This document shows positions 9,380 to 20,851 of a stretch of DNA of 64,000 nucleotides, piece by piece. The stretch covers positions 1,426,001 through 1,490,000 of the forward strand of contig JAHRBC010000006.1 of the NCBI GenBank assembly GCA_022702545.1. The letters run 5' to 3'. The stretch is from Phycomyces nitens. Lineage: Eukaryota > Mucoromycota > Mucoromycetes > Mucorales > Phycomycetaceae. The first letter of the stretch is position 1. Each line of letters opens with the position of its first letter. The notes below the pieces were generated by a model that saw nothing but the letters and a program-made list of their open reading frames with translations, had not been told where the DNA came from and did not search any database. The position numbers were made by a program, and so were the translations under genes.

Positions 9380-12300
9380 TACGCACTTTTTGGTAAAGGT
9401 CCCATTGATTTATTCTATGAATCCAGCACAACCAGGACAGACACACTCTCAGGTGATTGAGTATCCTTGTCTCCATTGAATGAATAAACTTGAATAGTTA
9501 GCACGGCACTTTCCAGATTAAAAACATCATCGTAATATATCTTGTGAACAGTATACATGTAAGTTTGTCACTCCAAGTAAACTGAATCCATAATGTATTT
9601 TACCTTTCTGATGTATTGCTCAATATCTAAACAGTGTCTTTGATAATGATCCCCAAAATTATAGCTTGGATACAGCTATAAAATGCTTTATATAGAGGTT
9701 TTTTGCAGAAGCGCACAAGGAGTCCTTGTGAACATCTCGATTCAAATTTATGGGCATTGTACTGATAATTATGCTCACACTAGTGTACTTATTCTTTTTT
9801 ATCTCTCAAAACAAAAACATCAAGTATTGCTCATCCAAGATCATAGAGGATTCCTTTTTGTGTGTGTAACGTTTGTTACTGTTTATCCGTATTATTATAG
9901 AAAATTGTACTACATTATATCTTTCTCAAATAGTCGATACTTTTATTCCCCTATCCAAAGCATCAACAACTTTTCCTGATGACTTGGATGTAAATTTTTT
10001 TTCGGCTTAGTAATAAACCTATAGATGCTTAATTTATGGCCAAGATTTAACATAGAAAGAAAACAGACATAAGCTTTGGTATTTTATCAAAAAGCAACTT
10101 GGGATTTCAAGGTTGTCCCGTTCAAAAAAAAGGGCATGGTCCACTGTATAACCCTGGATACATTGTTTCTCCTGCCCGCCACAAACCACTCCCAGAAATT
10201 CTATGTCTTTCTTTTTTCCTTGGCAAACACACTTTTATTAGAAAGAACCAATAAACTTTGTTACATACATATTAAGTATTACCTTCTTCTTCTTTTATAA
10301 AAAATAAGCATAAACACACAATGACAAAGTGCCTTGTTATTGAATGTAACAAATACCAAAACTATAGTTTTGGGAAAATGAAATGTTGTTAAATGACTCG
10401 ATACTTTGATAAAAACTTTGAAAATACCAGTGGCTTGCTATTTCTTGAGACAGATTTCTATAAATCTAAAATATATGTTACGATGCTTTCTGTAGAGTTT
10501 TTATTGGTATCATACTAATAATAGAGTGCAAACGATGAGCTTCTCTTGAACTTTGAGCAAAATTTGTTTCTGGATTTTCAGATTGTATTAACCAGCCCAG
10601 TCCTACTTGTAAAAAAAAAGAGAAACTTCCAAAGACTATAATAACTAATGAGCAGTTGTTACTCACTTTAATTGATTGTCTTTTTTGATATAGAGTCTTT
10701 ATATGGCCTGTCTGCCAAGGTTGTCTGTTTGTATGCTTTTGGTTTAGATGGGACTTTTACTTTGGCAGGGACATTTGGATACATATATATTTGTGTGTGT
10801 GACAAATGCTTTTGCATTCCGAGTAATGTGAGTATATTGACAAAGAAGGTGGTTTATTTGGTAGCTCCTTAAAAAGCATAAATGGTTTACCCAAAAAAAC
10901 ATTTCGTTATGGTATTAAAGGTACCTCCATGAAACATCTTGACTAAAAGTTAAAAAAGAATGTCCACTATTCTATCAACAATTCAATTAATTTTAGATTA
11001 TACTTTGTCACTTTGAAAAATAGTATTGGCTAAATAATTTGGTATACAATCAAAATAAATATAAAGATGCCCAAGTTCAACATATTCATTTCATCTCTAT
11101 TATTAGTACCTCAAGGTCACATGGTTACTGTTTGAGATCAAGTATTGTTAGATACTATCCACATAAGGTGCCAGGTATCTTCGGGCATGAATTTGATTCA
11201 AAGAACATTGTTATGCTTTTAATTGTACCAAAAAAAAACTCATCTATTCGATATTTCTACCCATCTGCCTCTGTGAATAATTACCAACAGCATTTATATA
11301 CAATCTTATTCAATTTCCTAATCTTTAACAACTTGTCAGAGTCGTCGTTTTCCATTCAATACAGGAACAAGCATAAAGAGATATTAGACAGAAATACCAA
11401 TTATTGGTCTGTATAGTGTTGGATAGCCTGGAGTGTAGTAGCTAAGAATCTCAAACAAGAGCACCATTCGAGAAGCATATTCATCATGCCCAATACCACA
11501 AACACAGCTCCACAATAAGATCTTCAAAGAAAATTAAACTCAGAGACTGCCAATAAAATCAATGGTGGCGGCAATCAGTCTTGGATTCTGCAAATTGGTA
11601 GGACAAACTATTTGTGTTTGTACAAATGCCTTGACAACCATCAATATATATATATATTATATACCTGAAAATAAAAGCGTGTTTCTATGGTTCCTTTTAG
11701 TCACAGTGGGATCAAAAGAGAAGGATATTTAATAGCAGAACCCCCAATCTTTGGACTGATTATGGTTTCTGGCCATATTTGTTTCTGACGGGCAAGACTA
11801 GACGGATCCAATCTGATCTACTGGTTTATAAGCAGTGGTAAATGTCTGTTGTTTCAAGCATTTGATAATCACTCGTATTTTATTTTCATAATATTTTGTC
11901 GTGCATCTAAATAGACTTTTTAGCCCAGAACATCTTACTTTAATGTATACTAATTTGGTTTCTGGCCATGTTCAAGTATAACCGGCCAACAGAGACTCAA
12001 TGCGATCACCAAGAGAATCAGGATATCTTACAAATGAAATGCATAGTTCTCATGATGACATCGTTATTGGTCGTGGTAGTAGATTGTGGCGTTTGTAATC
12101 ATGTTATATATTGAATTATCCCCAATAAATCAAAAACGTTCCAAAACACGGCACTTTGAGCAAAGAAATTCCGCTTGATGGCTATTCTAGAGGCTGATTT
12201 GGTCCAATCCGGACCTGTGTTGCAATTCGAGTGCCAGACTGACTACCGTTATTTTTGCCGAAATGAAATCCATATATTTGGTTTAGAGACTATATTGGTT

Positions 12301-12794
12301 GTAATTGGCGTATAATTACATTATTAATACCCAAGTGGGTGTAAAGAGCTCTGCTTTCAAGTAGGCTTATCTCAACGGCATCTAGAGTCTCCGAGGCAAG
12401 GGCCGAAAACTACCGCCTTTTAGAAATAAAACAAGGGCCGTCTGCGGAGTGTCAAGAGTAAAAGGGCAATAAAAGACAATAATATAGAATATGTGTGGAG
12501 TTTGGCAGAAAAGTTGCTCATAGGGATTGCGATAACAGAGACCTCGATTATGAGAGACAAAAGGGCAGGCTGGTTGTACTCTGTATTGACATGAGCCAAC
12601 TATAGGTAACCTATAACAATATGAATAGCTTTGTGCCAAGTTATCACGCATTTATGTCAGTGGTCTGTGTCCTTTTTGAGAGAAACCCCAGGTAAAATTC
12701 AACTATGAATCATATTGATATGCCGGACCGGAACGGGTACACAGATAAACATGGGTTGGAATCTTGCAAAAGGGCTCTCTACTAGACACTTTAC
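9380..12794 (-). other. Unrecognised coding-like tract, minus strand
   Basis: Several minus-strand stretches read like ordinary protein rather than AT-rich noise. Examples are YYDDVFNLESAVLTIQVYSF near 9.5 kb, ENPETNFAQSSREAHRLHSI near 10.55 kb, TNLQNPRLIAATIDFIGSL near 11.55 kb, GHDEYASRMVLLFEILSYY near 11.45 kb and DPSSLARQKQIWPETIISP near 11.8 kb. Some are next to plausible splice sites. I could not join them into one model, and stops lie between them, so they may be the downstream exons of the gene that starts above 13 kb or a decaying gene. I do not recognise the family. No domain name is claimed. Confidence 0.35.
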
Positions 12795-13091
12795 CTCTTT
12801 TAAAAATAAAAGGCAAAACATTATTGTTCACATAATTTGATTGCCACAGAAAATAACTCTCTTTTTCTTCTTCTTCTACAAGCCATGAATTATGCATTAC
12901 CATGTCAAGAAGCTCATGATTATATACGTGTTTTATAATTAGATTTCTCGATTCATTAAATTGGCTACGAGGCTTTTATGTTGACCAAAGTTTAACCAAT
13001 CTTGAACTTTATGCTTGGGAAAATAGAAGGAACCCATTGTTCCAACTAGGTCAATGGTCAATAAAGGCTCAAAGGATACAGGTGTATTTTC
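12795..13091 (-). CDS. Unrecognised gene, two internal exons
   Basis: Two exons can be joined with confidence. Exon 13091-12969 encodes 41 residues including TIDLVGTMGSFYFPKHKVQD. Exon 12912-12795 encodes 39 residues including LVEEEEKESYFLWQSNYV. The 56-nt intron between them (GTAGCC to CATGAG) is phase 0 and keeps the frame, while reading through would hit two stops. A donor (GTAAAG) follows at 12794 and an acceptor (TATAAG) precedes 13091, so both are internal exons of a longer gene. An upstream coding-like piece (HVCLNSPYRGSQPLDKIKAK, about 13325-13410) probably belongs to it. I cannot name the protein. Whether the complete gene is functional is open. Confidence 0.45.
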
Positions 13092-13916
13092 CTTATAGTT
13101 AATATATATATATAAATATATAAATGCTGAATATCCTATTCCGATAAACTGGAATTCTTACCATATACTATGATGTAAAAGCACAAGCCTAGATAAACCA
13201 AATATATATATATAGATAAATGTATGGACACGTTTACAAATGAATAAATAATATTAGATCTAGTTCCACCAGCATCATCATTCTTGAAAACATAGGTTTG
13301 TGTTTTGCACCCTTGTTTCCTTACGCATAATCATACCACACTTTTGCCTTTATCTTGTCTAATGGCTGACTGCCACGATATGGGCTATTTAGACACACGT
13401 GAAATTTTGGTCAAATGGAATCCATCACAATTCTCTTACGGCTCTTGAGCGATGTAAACCAACTTTTTATTATTCTATTCCCTATCCTTCCACAAGAACC
13501 GACACGTAAACAAAATATCCATTTATAGCATATATCTCAATTATATTATTATTATTTTTTTAATATGGTCCAACTGGGTCTTTTTCGATCGTCTTTAAAT
13601 AGAAGAACTGATTTACCTTGTAGCACAATTTCCTTATTTATCGCGGTCGTACATGACCAAGGAGTTTAATTCCGCCCCCAAATATCCCCATAGCAACAAT
13701 GCGCAAGAAGGAAAAAAAGAAAAAAAGAAAAAAAAACAAGGTTTAGAAACATGAGCTTGAAATTTTATTCTACATAAAAAGAAATGGTTGGCGGCTGTTT
13801 TACCTTTACAGCATATGTGCATCTAAAGGAAAAGCGGTCACCAAGCTATAGAAAGCGGACCGTTCACTATCTTTCTATTGCGTCCTTACACATCTTGTCT
13901 TTAACCAATCTGTCAA

Positions 13917-16900
13917 ATGAGCGCACCAAACAACCAGGGCCCATATCGCCCTCAAAACACGACGTACAAACAGCAACATCCAGACTATCAGATTCATGGC
14001 AATTTTCCTGGAATCCTACCCATGCCAGCTCCTCAACAAAAACCCATCGACATCCATCGTGTGAAACGAACCCGAGCAAAACGAAGCTGTGACATGTGCA
14101 GGAAGAAAAAGACTCGATGTGATGTTGATGTTAATAAGCCATGCACAACCTGTCGTACTGCCAAAACCGAATGTCAATTTGTCATTGAGCAAAAAAAGCG
14201 TGGACCTGCCACAGGGTAACAGACGGCTATAGAGGCAACGAGTTTGGCTCATCAACTTATATAATCCTTGGTTCCCTTTCTCAGGTCCTATGTAGAAGCA
14301 CTCGAGTCTCGGCTGAAACGCATGGAGGCCATGTTGGAAAACATGGCTAGCTTAAAACAGGCTGACTCTGCCAGCGTATCCCCCAAACCAAGTCAAGCAA
14401 ACTCGCCTAACAATACACCATCGCCAGTAGATACAGGATCTCCAGTCGACCGGGCGTCCTCAGTGGATAGGGGATCGCCTTTGAATAGACCATCAACGAT
14501 TGACCGAGAGCCAATCCACAAGAGCTCATCTATACTGAATCTAGCTCCACTCAATGAAGATACACCTAGCCGAGTATTTAACCCAGGCGATAATTCTGAT
14601 ATGATACACATTCTCTTGGGACGAAATATACAATCGTCTCATAACGTAGATTCATTGGGACCACAAATCTCAGCCGATCTTTCAGAGCACCTGAATGCAC
14701 TCACGATCACGGATTATGATAGAACCCGTTATATTGGTTCTAGTTCTGGATTGCATATGTTGAACCAGGAACTTCTGCAGTCAAACAAACGACACCGCTT
14801 GGTGGACCATCCGTCTTGGATAGTCCAGAAACTGAATGACGATGTTGACGAGCATGTTATCATGAAGACAGAAGAGATTGATAAATCTAGAATACACGAC
14901 AGACTGCCACTTGTAGTCGAACGGTTTTCGTTTTTTGATGATATTCCAAACATGACACAGGAACTAGCAGATGCGATGGTGCACCAGTAGGTTTATATTT
15001 GTTGTTTGTGTACATTTTGTACTCCATAATATTGACACTAGCACTTGAATAGTTACTTTACGTATGTACATTCTTACTGTCCGATCCTGAACAAAATAGG
15101 CTTCTTGGAACAGTATTATTACCATAACCCAAGCCCTCCAGACGAATTCCTGCTCTACGCAATATGTTCTATTGGCGCACGTTTTGTTAATTTCGAGTCT
15201 CATTCTGACCTGAGATCTTATTGCAACATCACCACTGAAGACCTCTTGGTTCTCCAGGCTACACTTTTAAGCAGATCGCGTGATATCCTAAAGATTATCT
15301 ACAAGCGGTCTAGGATTGGATCTGTCCAGACACTGATTCTTTTGACCATGTTTGTGGAGGATTCAGAGGATGATTCAGAGGACACTAGCCACTGGTAAAT
15401 GAGATTGATAATTTCATGAAGAAGTGCTTATTTTATTTTATTCTATTCTATTCTATTCTATTTACTTTGAATAGGTTTATTACTGGCATGGTAAGGACTG
15501 AAGCATCAATTAGACGTCTGATTTTCTCACCAGAATATACTAAAACCCTTTGCTGATTGGCCCAAAGGCTATTCGAATGGTAAGCCTTTGACTTTAACAA
15601 ACAGAAGCACAAGAAAAACAAATAGATCTTTAAGGGTTGTAATACAATTTGTCTAGGCACAAGATCTGGGATTACACAGGAATTCAGGAAAATGGCAAAT
15701 TCCTGAACATGAAATCGAACTTCGAAGGCGAATCTGGTTTGCCACTTATGTTATGGACAGATGGGTAAGCACCACAGAAAGCTAAAGTACCAATGGGCCA
15801 CTAAACAGTTATATATATATATAAATATAAATATAAAAGGTGGGGGCAGAAATAGGTCGTCCGGTTTCTATCCTGGATCATGAATTTGATGTTGAATTGC
15901 CATCTCCATATGAAATCAATACAACCCATCGTACACATGTCAGCCACATAAACAGCATGGAGTACAAGCCAACTCTAATATCCGAGGCTGAAAAGGCTAT
16001 TAAAGAGAGAAAGATGGTCTATGAGCCATTTTTACATGCAGTGACACTCTCTCAAATCCTTGGCCAGATCCTTGTTGGCCTATACTCTCCAAAGGCAAAA
16101 CATGCCGGAAGACGCAACGCCAGCCTTGTTTCTTTCCTGGACTCCAACCTAAAGAGCTGGAAACTCAATTTGCCACCGAGCATCAAGATTGACTATAGTG
16201 TTGGTGAGCCATTTAATGTGGTTACAGGTAAGATAATCATTGATATTTATATTGTAAAAACTTATTTAGCTGTAGGAATGCTCAACATGTGCTACAACTG
16301 TGTTATCATCCTTCTCCATCGTCCATTTATTGTCAAGGACGAGAATGAGAGCATGACGTCCGCATTTCATTCCCTAAGTACTTGTACAGCTGCTGCAACC
16401 AACCTTTTGGACGTGGTAGAGCAAATGGAAATGGAAACCTTTCAGTCAATTCCATGGAGCATAGCGTTGTAGTATGTACAATACCAAATCTGCCTTAATG
16501 ATATTAACCAGTGAATATATAATGTAATCCACAAAAGCTCCATCTTCCAGTCAGCCATCATATTCTTGCACAACTCAAAGGGAGACAACCCTTACGTTAG
16601 CCTTGAAGGGATCCGAAACCTGAGAAGATGCTCTAGCCTGTTCCAAAGAGACATCCATATTAGTTCGACCCGAATAGCAAAGGTGCTTTCGTCTCTGGTG
16701 GCCAACTTTTCCGCATATACAGATGAAGAAATGACAGAAGTCGATCCAAATGCTGATAACAAGTCCCAAAACCAACTAGTCGTCAGCAACCGCTATAAAA
16801 ATACATTCCCGAGAAAGCGTGATTCATCTTCACAGCTAGATAACCAAGAAGGCTCATTGAAAGACACATCACAATCACGAACTTTTGGTGGCAATGAAAG

Positions 16901-17582
16901 CTCTAATTCTAGCGAGACTCAATCTCAAGAGTCTTTTTCAGAATCCTCTCCTGAACCTGTCGCAAAACACGCACGACAAGATACAGGAGACAGCTACCGA
17001 TATTCACAGTCTAGTAGTGGTGGGAATCGTTTGGACCCCATGGGATTCTCAAGTAAAAACTATCCACCCAGTGGCCCCAATCCGTCTCTTGTCAATCCTC
17101 AATTTCCATCCAACCCACTTGATGCTCAACCAGAGGACATGTTCCTCACCTCATTATCATTGAGCCTTGGAAAGAACATTGTGCCACAACCACGAGAGCA
17201 AGATACAGCCCACATGCCATTTCCGTCTAATGAACCTAACCGAACACCTCTACCTACTCATCCAGACTGTCCAAGACCAGTTGATCAAGCACAATTCTTC
17301 CAATGCCCAGAGGATGCCTATTACACAAGCCAATTACTAGGACATCAACTAAACAACCAAACCTTGCCACCCCCACAAAATTCTAACCCTGAAGGACCAA
17401 TCCCAACCCCTTCTGCATCATATCCATTCTTGACTTCCATGATGACAGACATGCAAGATACCCAGTTTGATGCCAACTGTCTGAATTCCCAGGTTCCTCT
17501 GTGGGACATGCCAAGTGGAGCAACATGGGATGAATGGGATTCGTTCCTAAAATCCAATATACATGGATTTAAAAGGATGTAA
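13917..17582 (+). CDS. Zn2Cys6 fungal-specific transcription factor (paralogue 1)
   Basis: Nine exons: 13917-14215, 14285-14986, 15053-15394, 15475-15490, 15568-15579, 15657-15764, 15840-16227, 16276-16471 and 16538-17582. They encode 1035 residues. All introns are GT-AG of 48-84 nt and every junction keeps frame. A Zn(II)2Cys6 cluster (Cys 58, 61, 68, 76, 79 and 86) binds DNA. It is followed by the usual linker and short coiled coil (GSYVEALESRLKRME). After a Ser/Pro-rich linker comes the fungal-specific transcription factor domain from about residue 334 (HYFTYVHSYCPILNK), including AIRMAQDLGLHR. The C-terminal 300 residues are Ser, Asn, Gln and Pro rich, as in activation regions. Exons 4 and 5 are only 16 and 12 nt. 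The gene is convergent with Duo1 and is a paralogue of the factor at 24850-29014. No target genes can be inferred. Confidence 0.9.
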
Positions 17583-17822
17583 AGGGATCTAGGGGTGAGG
17601 GTGGGTATGTACACATGCACAATTCATAGTTAGATAATATATAAAACATAAGCAATAATAACGACAGATAAATCTAATAAGTCAGGGTATGGTACCAATA
17701 AATAATAATCATTATAATAAATATATGCGCAATACCATTAAATTATTCTAAACACAGAATCGAATTTTTGATTTATGACATAAACTTGAACAAATATCCA
17801 AAATGTTTAGTATAATCAAGCC

Positions 17823-18561
17823 TTATCTTTTTGTCAAGGAGCCTTCACCACCAATAGGTCGTTTAAAAGACACTTGCTTTGGTCCTTGGAGTCTTGTATT
17901 CCTCGGTGTTGATGTCGATAGGTTTGGCTTTTTGCGATTTTGGGATCGAGATGGCTCAATATCTATCACACAATTTAGTCACATACATAAACATCTTGAC
18001 AAGCCAACCCAAGCCTACCAGTCTTTTCTATCGGACGCTTCTTTGGACTCTGGGACTCCTGATGTCTTGGTTGGTCTTCCTATTTAATCTATAAAAACAT
18101 CTGTCTAAAGAGTCCATGCTTCCTTACTGCTTGCTTTCCATGCCAGTCTGGATCCTCTAAAAGACGCTTTGTGTGCTCTGCTTGAGACATGAGAGAAATC
18201 CATTTATCCAACAAGAGTTCTGATTGATTTACTGTTTCGGCTAGTTCCTGAAAACAGAAAGTGTGAGCAGTCGTCTTGATTTAAGAATCCTTAAACTTGC
18301 CTTGATGTGCGTACTGCTCTTGCCAAAGTTTTCAATCACTTGTTCAATTACATGATTTATACTCTTAATTGCTTCATACTCGTGTCTGCGTTGAACATTA
18401 ATGTGAGGTGGGTTTGAAGGATCTTCTATCGGGGGTTGGGTATGGTCCATTGTGCGATAGAGTAATGTTGCGCGTCGATCTGATGGGAGCAGAGTGCTCT
18501 TGCGTGGAGCATTGTTGGATGCATCCTCTCGTGATTGACCATTAGGTTCATTTGGATTCAT
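17823..18561 (-). CDS. DUO1: DASH/Dam1 complex subunit Duo1
   Basis: Four exons on the minus strand (18561-18301, 18247-18128, 18079-18019, 17962-17823) encode 193 residues. The central segment SELLLDKWISLMSQAEHTKR, followed by LLEDPDWHG, is the Duo1 family signature. Duo1 is part of the DASH ring that couples kinetochores to spindle microtubules. An N-terminal helix (EYEAIKSINHVIEQVIENFG) precedes it and a basic, disordered tail ends in SLTKR. Intron 1 has a GC donor (AAG|GCAAGT) and a TTTTCAG acceptor; the other two are GT-AG of 48 and 56 nt. All junctions preserve the frame. The short C-terminal exons are supported by frame and splice sites only. It is convergent with the transcription factor upstream, with 240 bp between the stops. 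Confidence 0.82.
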
Positions 18562-20729
18562 TGTTGTAGTGTAATGGTTTTTTTTTATGAATTAGGCATA
18601 ATGATTTTTTTTACTGGTGTAAGAGTACTAAGCCTCAGATTCTATTGGTCAGACCGCATAGTGGCATTAGTTGATTGTGTAAATTATGTTGGCTATTAGA
18701 CTTGTTGGGTAATAGATCGATGTTTTTTGATCAGTGATACCAGTGTGGTCAAGCTTTTAATCAGATATCTTCAAGTACAATTCTTGGTATCAATATGGCT
18801 TGGGAAAGCCAAGAAAGTATATGTTCAATGCTACTTTGAAAGATCTGTATGTAGTATTGTTCAAATTCAATTGAGTTGATATCCTTCATAAACGTGAAAT
18901 ACAGGTAGATCTAATGGGATCAAGGAATTGATCATATTATTTCAAACACAAGCTACAGGTACAGGTACCTCTCAATGGCCAATATACTTTTTTTTTTACA
19001 ATTCTTATCAAAAGAACCAAATTCACAATCGTCAGAATCGGTATTGACCTTACCCCCCCCTTGCCCCCCTCTTTTTCAACCATCTTTAGACGTTGTTCAA
19101 ATATCAACACATTCATTCCCACAAAATACACACTCTTATTATAATTGCATATTAAGTTTTAGTGACAACATTTCTCGTGATACTATTGAGCCCAATTGAT
19201 TATAAATAAAGTCGTATCAGAAACCAAACACTTGCTCATATATTGCCACCATTCAGAGTACCCATATAAACCCTAGGAACTCTTGGTGTCTTGAGTGTCT
19301 GGTCATAAACCGCATTTTTCCAAAAAATAATAATAATTATATCGACTCTAGTCAATTTTAGCAATGGCATCTTGGTTTTCAACTCGCAAATAAAGTGTAG
19401 TCTTTAAAGACAAGAATAAATCTGCTGATTTTGATCTCTGGGAAATATTTGCAAATTGATAGTAAATCTAGATAATCATGATTTGAATGATTGGGATTTA
19501 TGTACATGGTGACAAGACATTGAACCAGTTGGGTTTGTTACTCTGTAGAGTATTCCATTTATCGCTATTGAGTAGAGATCCAAACACAATTAGAGCCCAA
19601 TGTCCTAATGGTGCACAATCTGGTGGGATAAACAGCCAAACGAGACATTCTTTTATCCAATTGCAAGTGATTGACAGCCTTTGTTCCAAAATAAAATAAA
19701 GATTGATCAACATTGTACCTCTTGCCCTTTGATACATGTCTGCAAGAAACATTCCTAAAGAATAGTGCCTTGTTTGGCGGCCTATATATATATATTGCAT
19801 GTATGTGTTAACTTGCTCTGGAGCCATACCTGTGTCTCTTGGCCGACTCTATATGCCTTGTTATTGCAATGCAAATATGTCCATGAAAACAAAAAAGGAC
19901 AGGATATTTGGTCTGATGCAATACAAACGGTTCCTAGAGACCTCGAGTATTCTGATAACTGATAATGTCTTGCTTTCAAAATATTAATTGCTGATTAAAT
20001 CACCATTATAATCAGTATCCAGACTTGGAATGTTATATAGCAACAAACACTTGCTGACAAGTTTTGTAGTATTGATTGTTCAAAAAGTGTGTCTGGCCAA
20101 ATTCGTCTAAATTGGTTGTGTGATTCTTTCCAAAAAAGGAAATCAGAGTCGTCCAAATTAAAATTTTATTCGTTTAAAAAAATAAATTCCAAATCGTCTG
20201 AATCTCAAGTTTAATGTATTTCTGTGATTCCAAAAGGGTTGAACAAGAATTCGGCAGCGAGCCGCCATGGTTGGACAGCCAAGACGATGAATATAAGAAT
20301 ATCGATGGTGAACTACGCAATGGAAAGCCACCCGAACCGGCCACCAAGACAAGCTCATTTTGAATCACTAGGCATTAAGTAGCCAACAGAATCAGCCTAC
20401 GAAACAGTATAAATAAATATAAAATAGGAGTGCTTGAACCAATTAAACCAAAAGTAATAGTAATAAAATAAATAAATAAATGGCAATGGCAACCAAGGGT
20501 CACTGTATCCTTACACAGCCAGGCCGTCCAACTCTTTCTGTTCAATTATCCAGCCCTGACCTTGTTCATACCAAAAAACAAAAAACAAAAAAAAACAGAT
20601 CAAAAATCTTTGGCTTACGGACTGTCTTTTAAATCACACCTACTCCGCCGGCACAGCACTGATGTAAGTGACGACTTGTACAGTTGTATTATAAAAACGT
20701 CGCCTTCAAAAAACGACTTAGAAATATTC
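18562..20729. other. Intergenic DNA, mostly unexplained
   Basis: This region separates DUO1 from TOP1. It is AT-rich with a poly-C/T patch near 19050. Apart from a coding-like fragment at 20226-20363 nothing was recognised, and open frames here are short and low in complexity. Confidence 0.45.
20226..20363 (+). pseudogene. Possible terminal-exon fragment of unknown gene
   Basis: A 45-codon stretch ending in a stop has normal amino acid use (EQEFGSEPPWLDSQDDEY and so on to TKTSSF) and raised GC content in an AT-rich neighbourhood. No upstream exon could be attached. It may be a leftover 3' exon of a lost gene or coincidence. Confidence 0.25.
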
Positions 20730-20815
20730 TCCTTTTTTTTTACCTTGTCGCCTTTTTTTTTATTTTTTGCTTCTTTCTCTTTAGTTTCTTTCTCTCTTTC
20801 TTACTCTTTCTGCTA
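20730..20815 (+). promoter_or_regulatory. CT-rich promoter tract of TOP1
   Basis: A long pyrimidine run on the coding strand ends about 37 bases before the TOP1 start. Such CT blocks are common just upstream of transcription starts of strongly expressed fungal genes. The role is inferred from position. Confidence 0.5.
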
Positions 20816-20851
20816 TTTACACGCGATCCCACGCGAAATTGAACAAAAGAG

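Noticed and set aside
11039..11416. 125-codon plus-strand frame
   Set aside because: The opposite strand carries the more protein-like words. The plus frame lacks any motif.
17803..18087. 94-codon plus-strand frame
   Set aside because: It is antisense to the last exons of DUO1, which have splice sites and family motifs.
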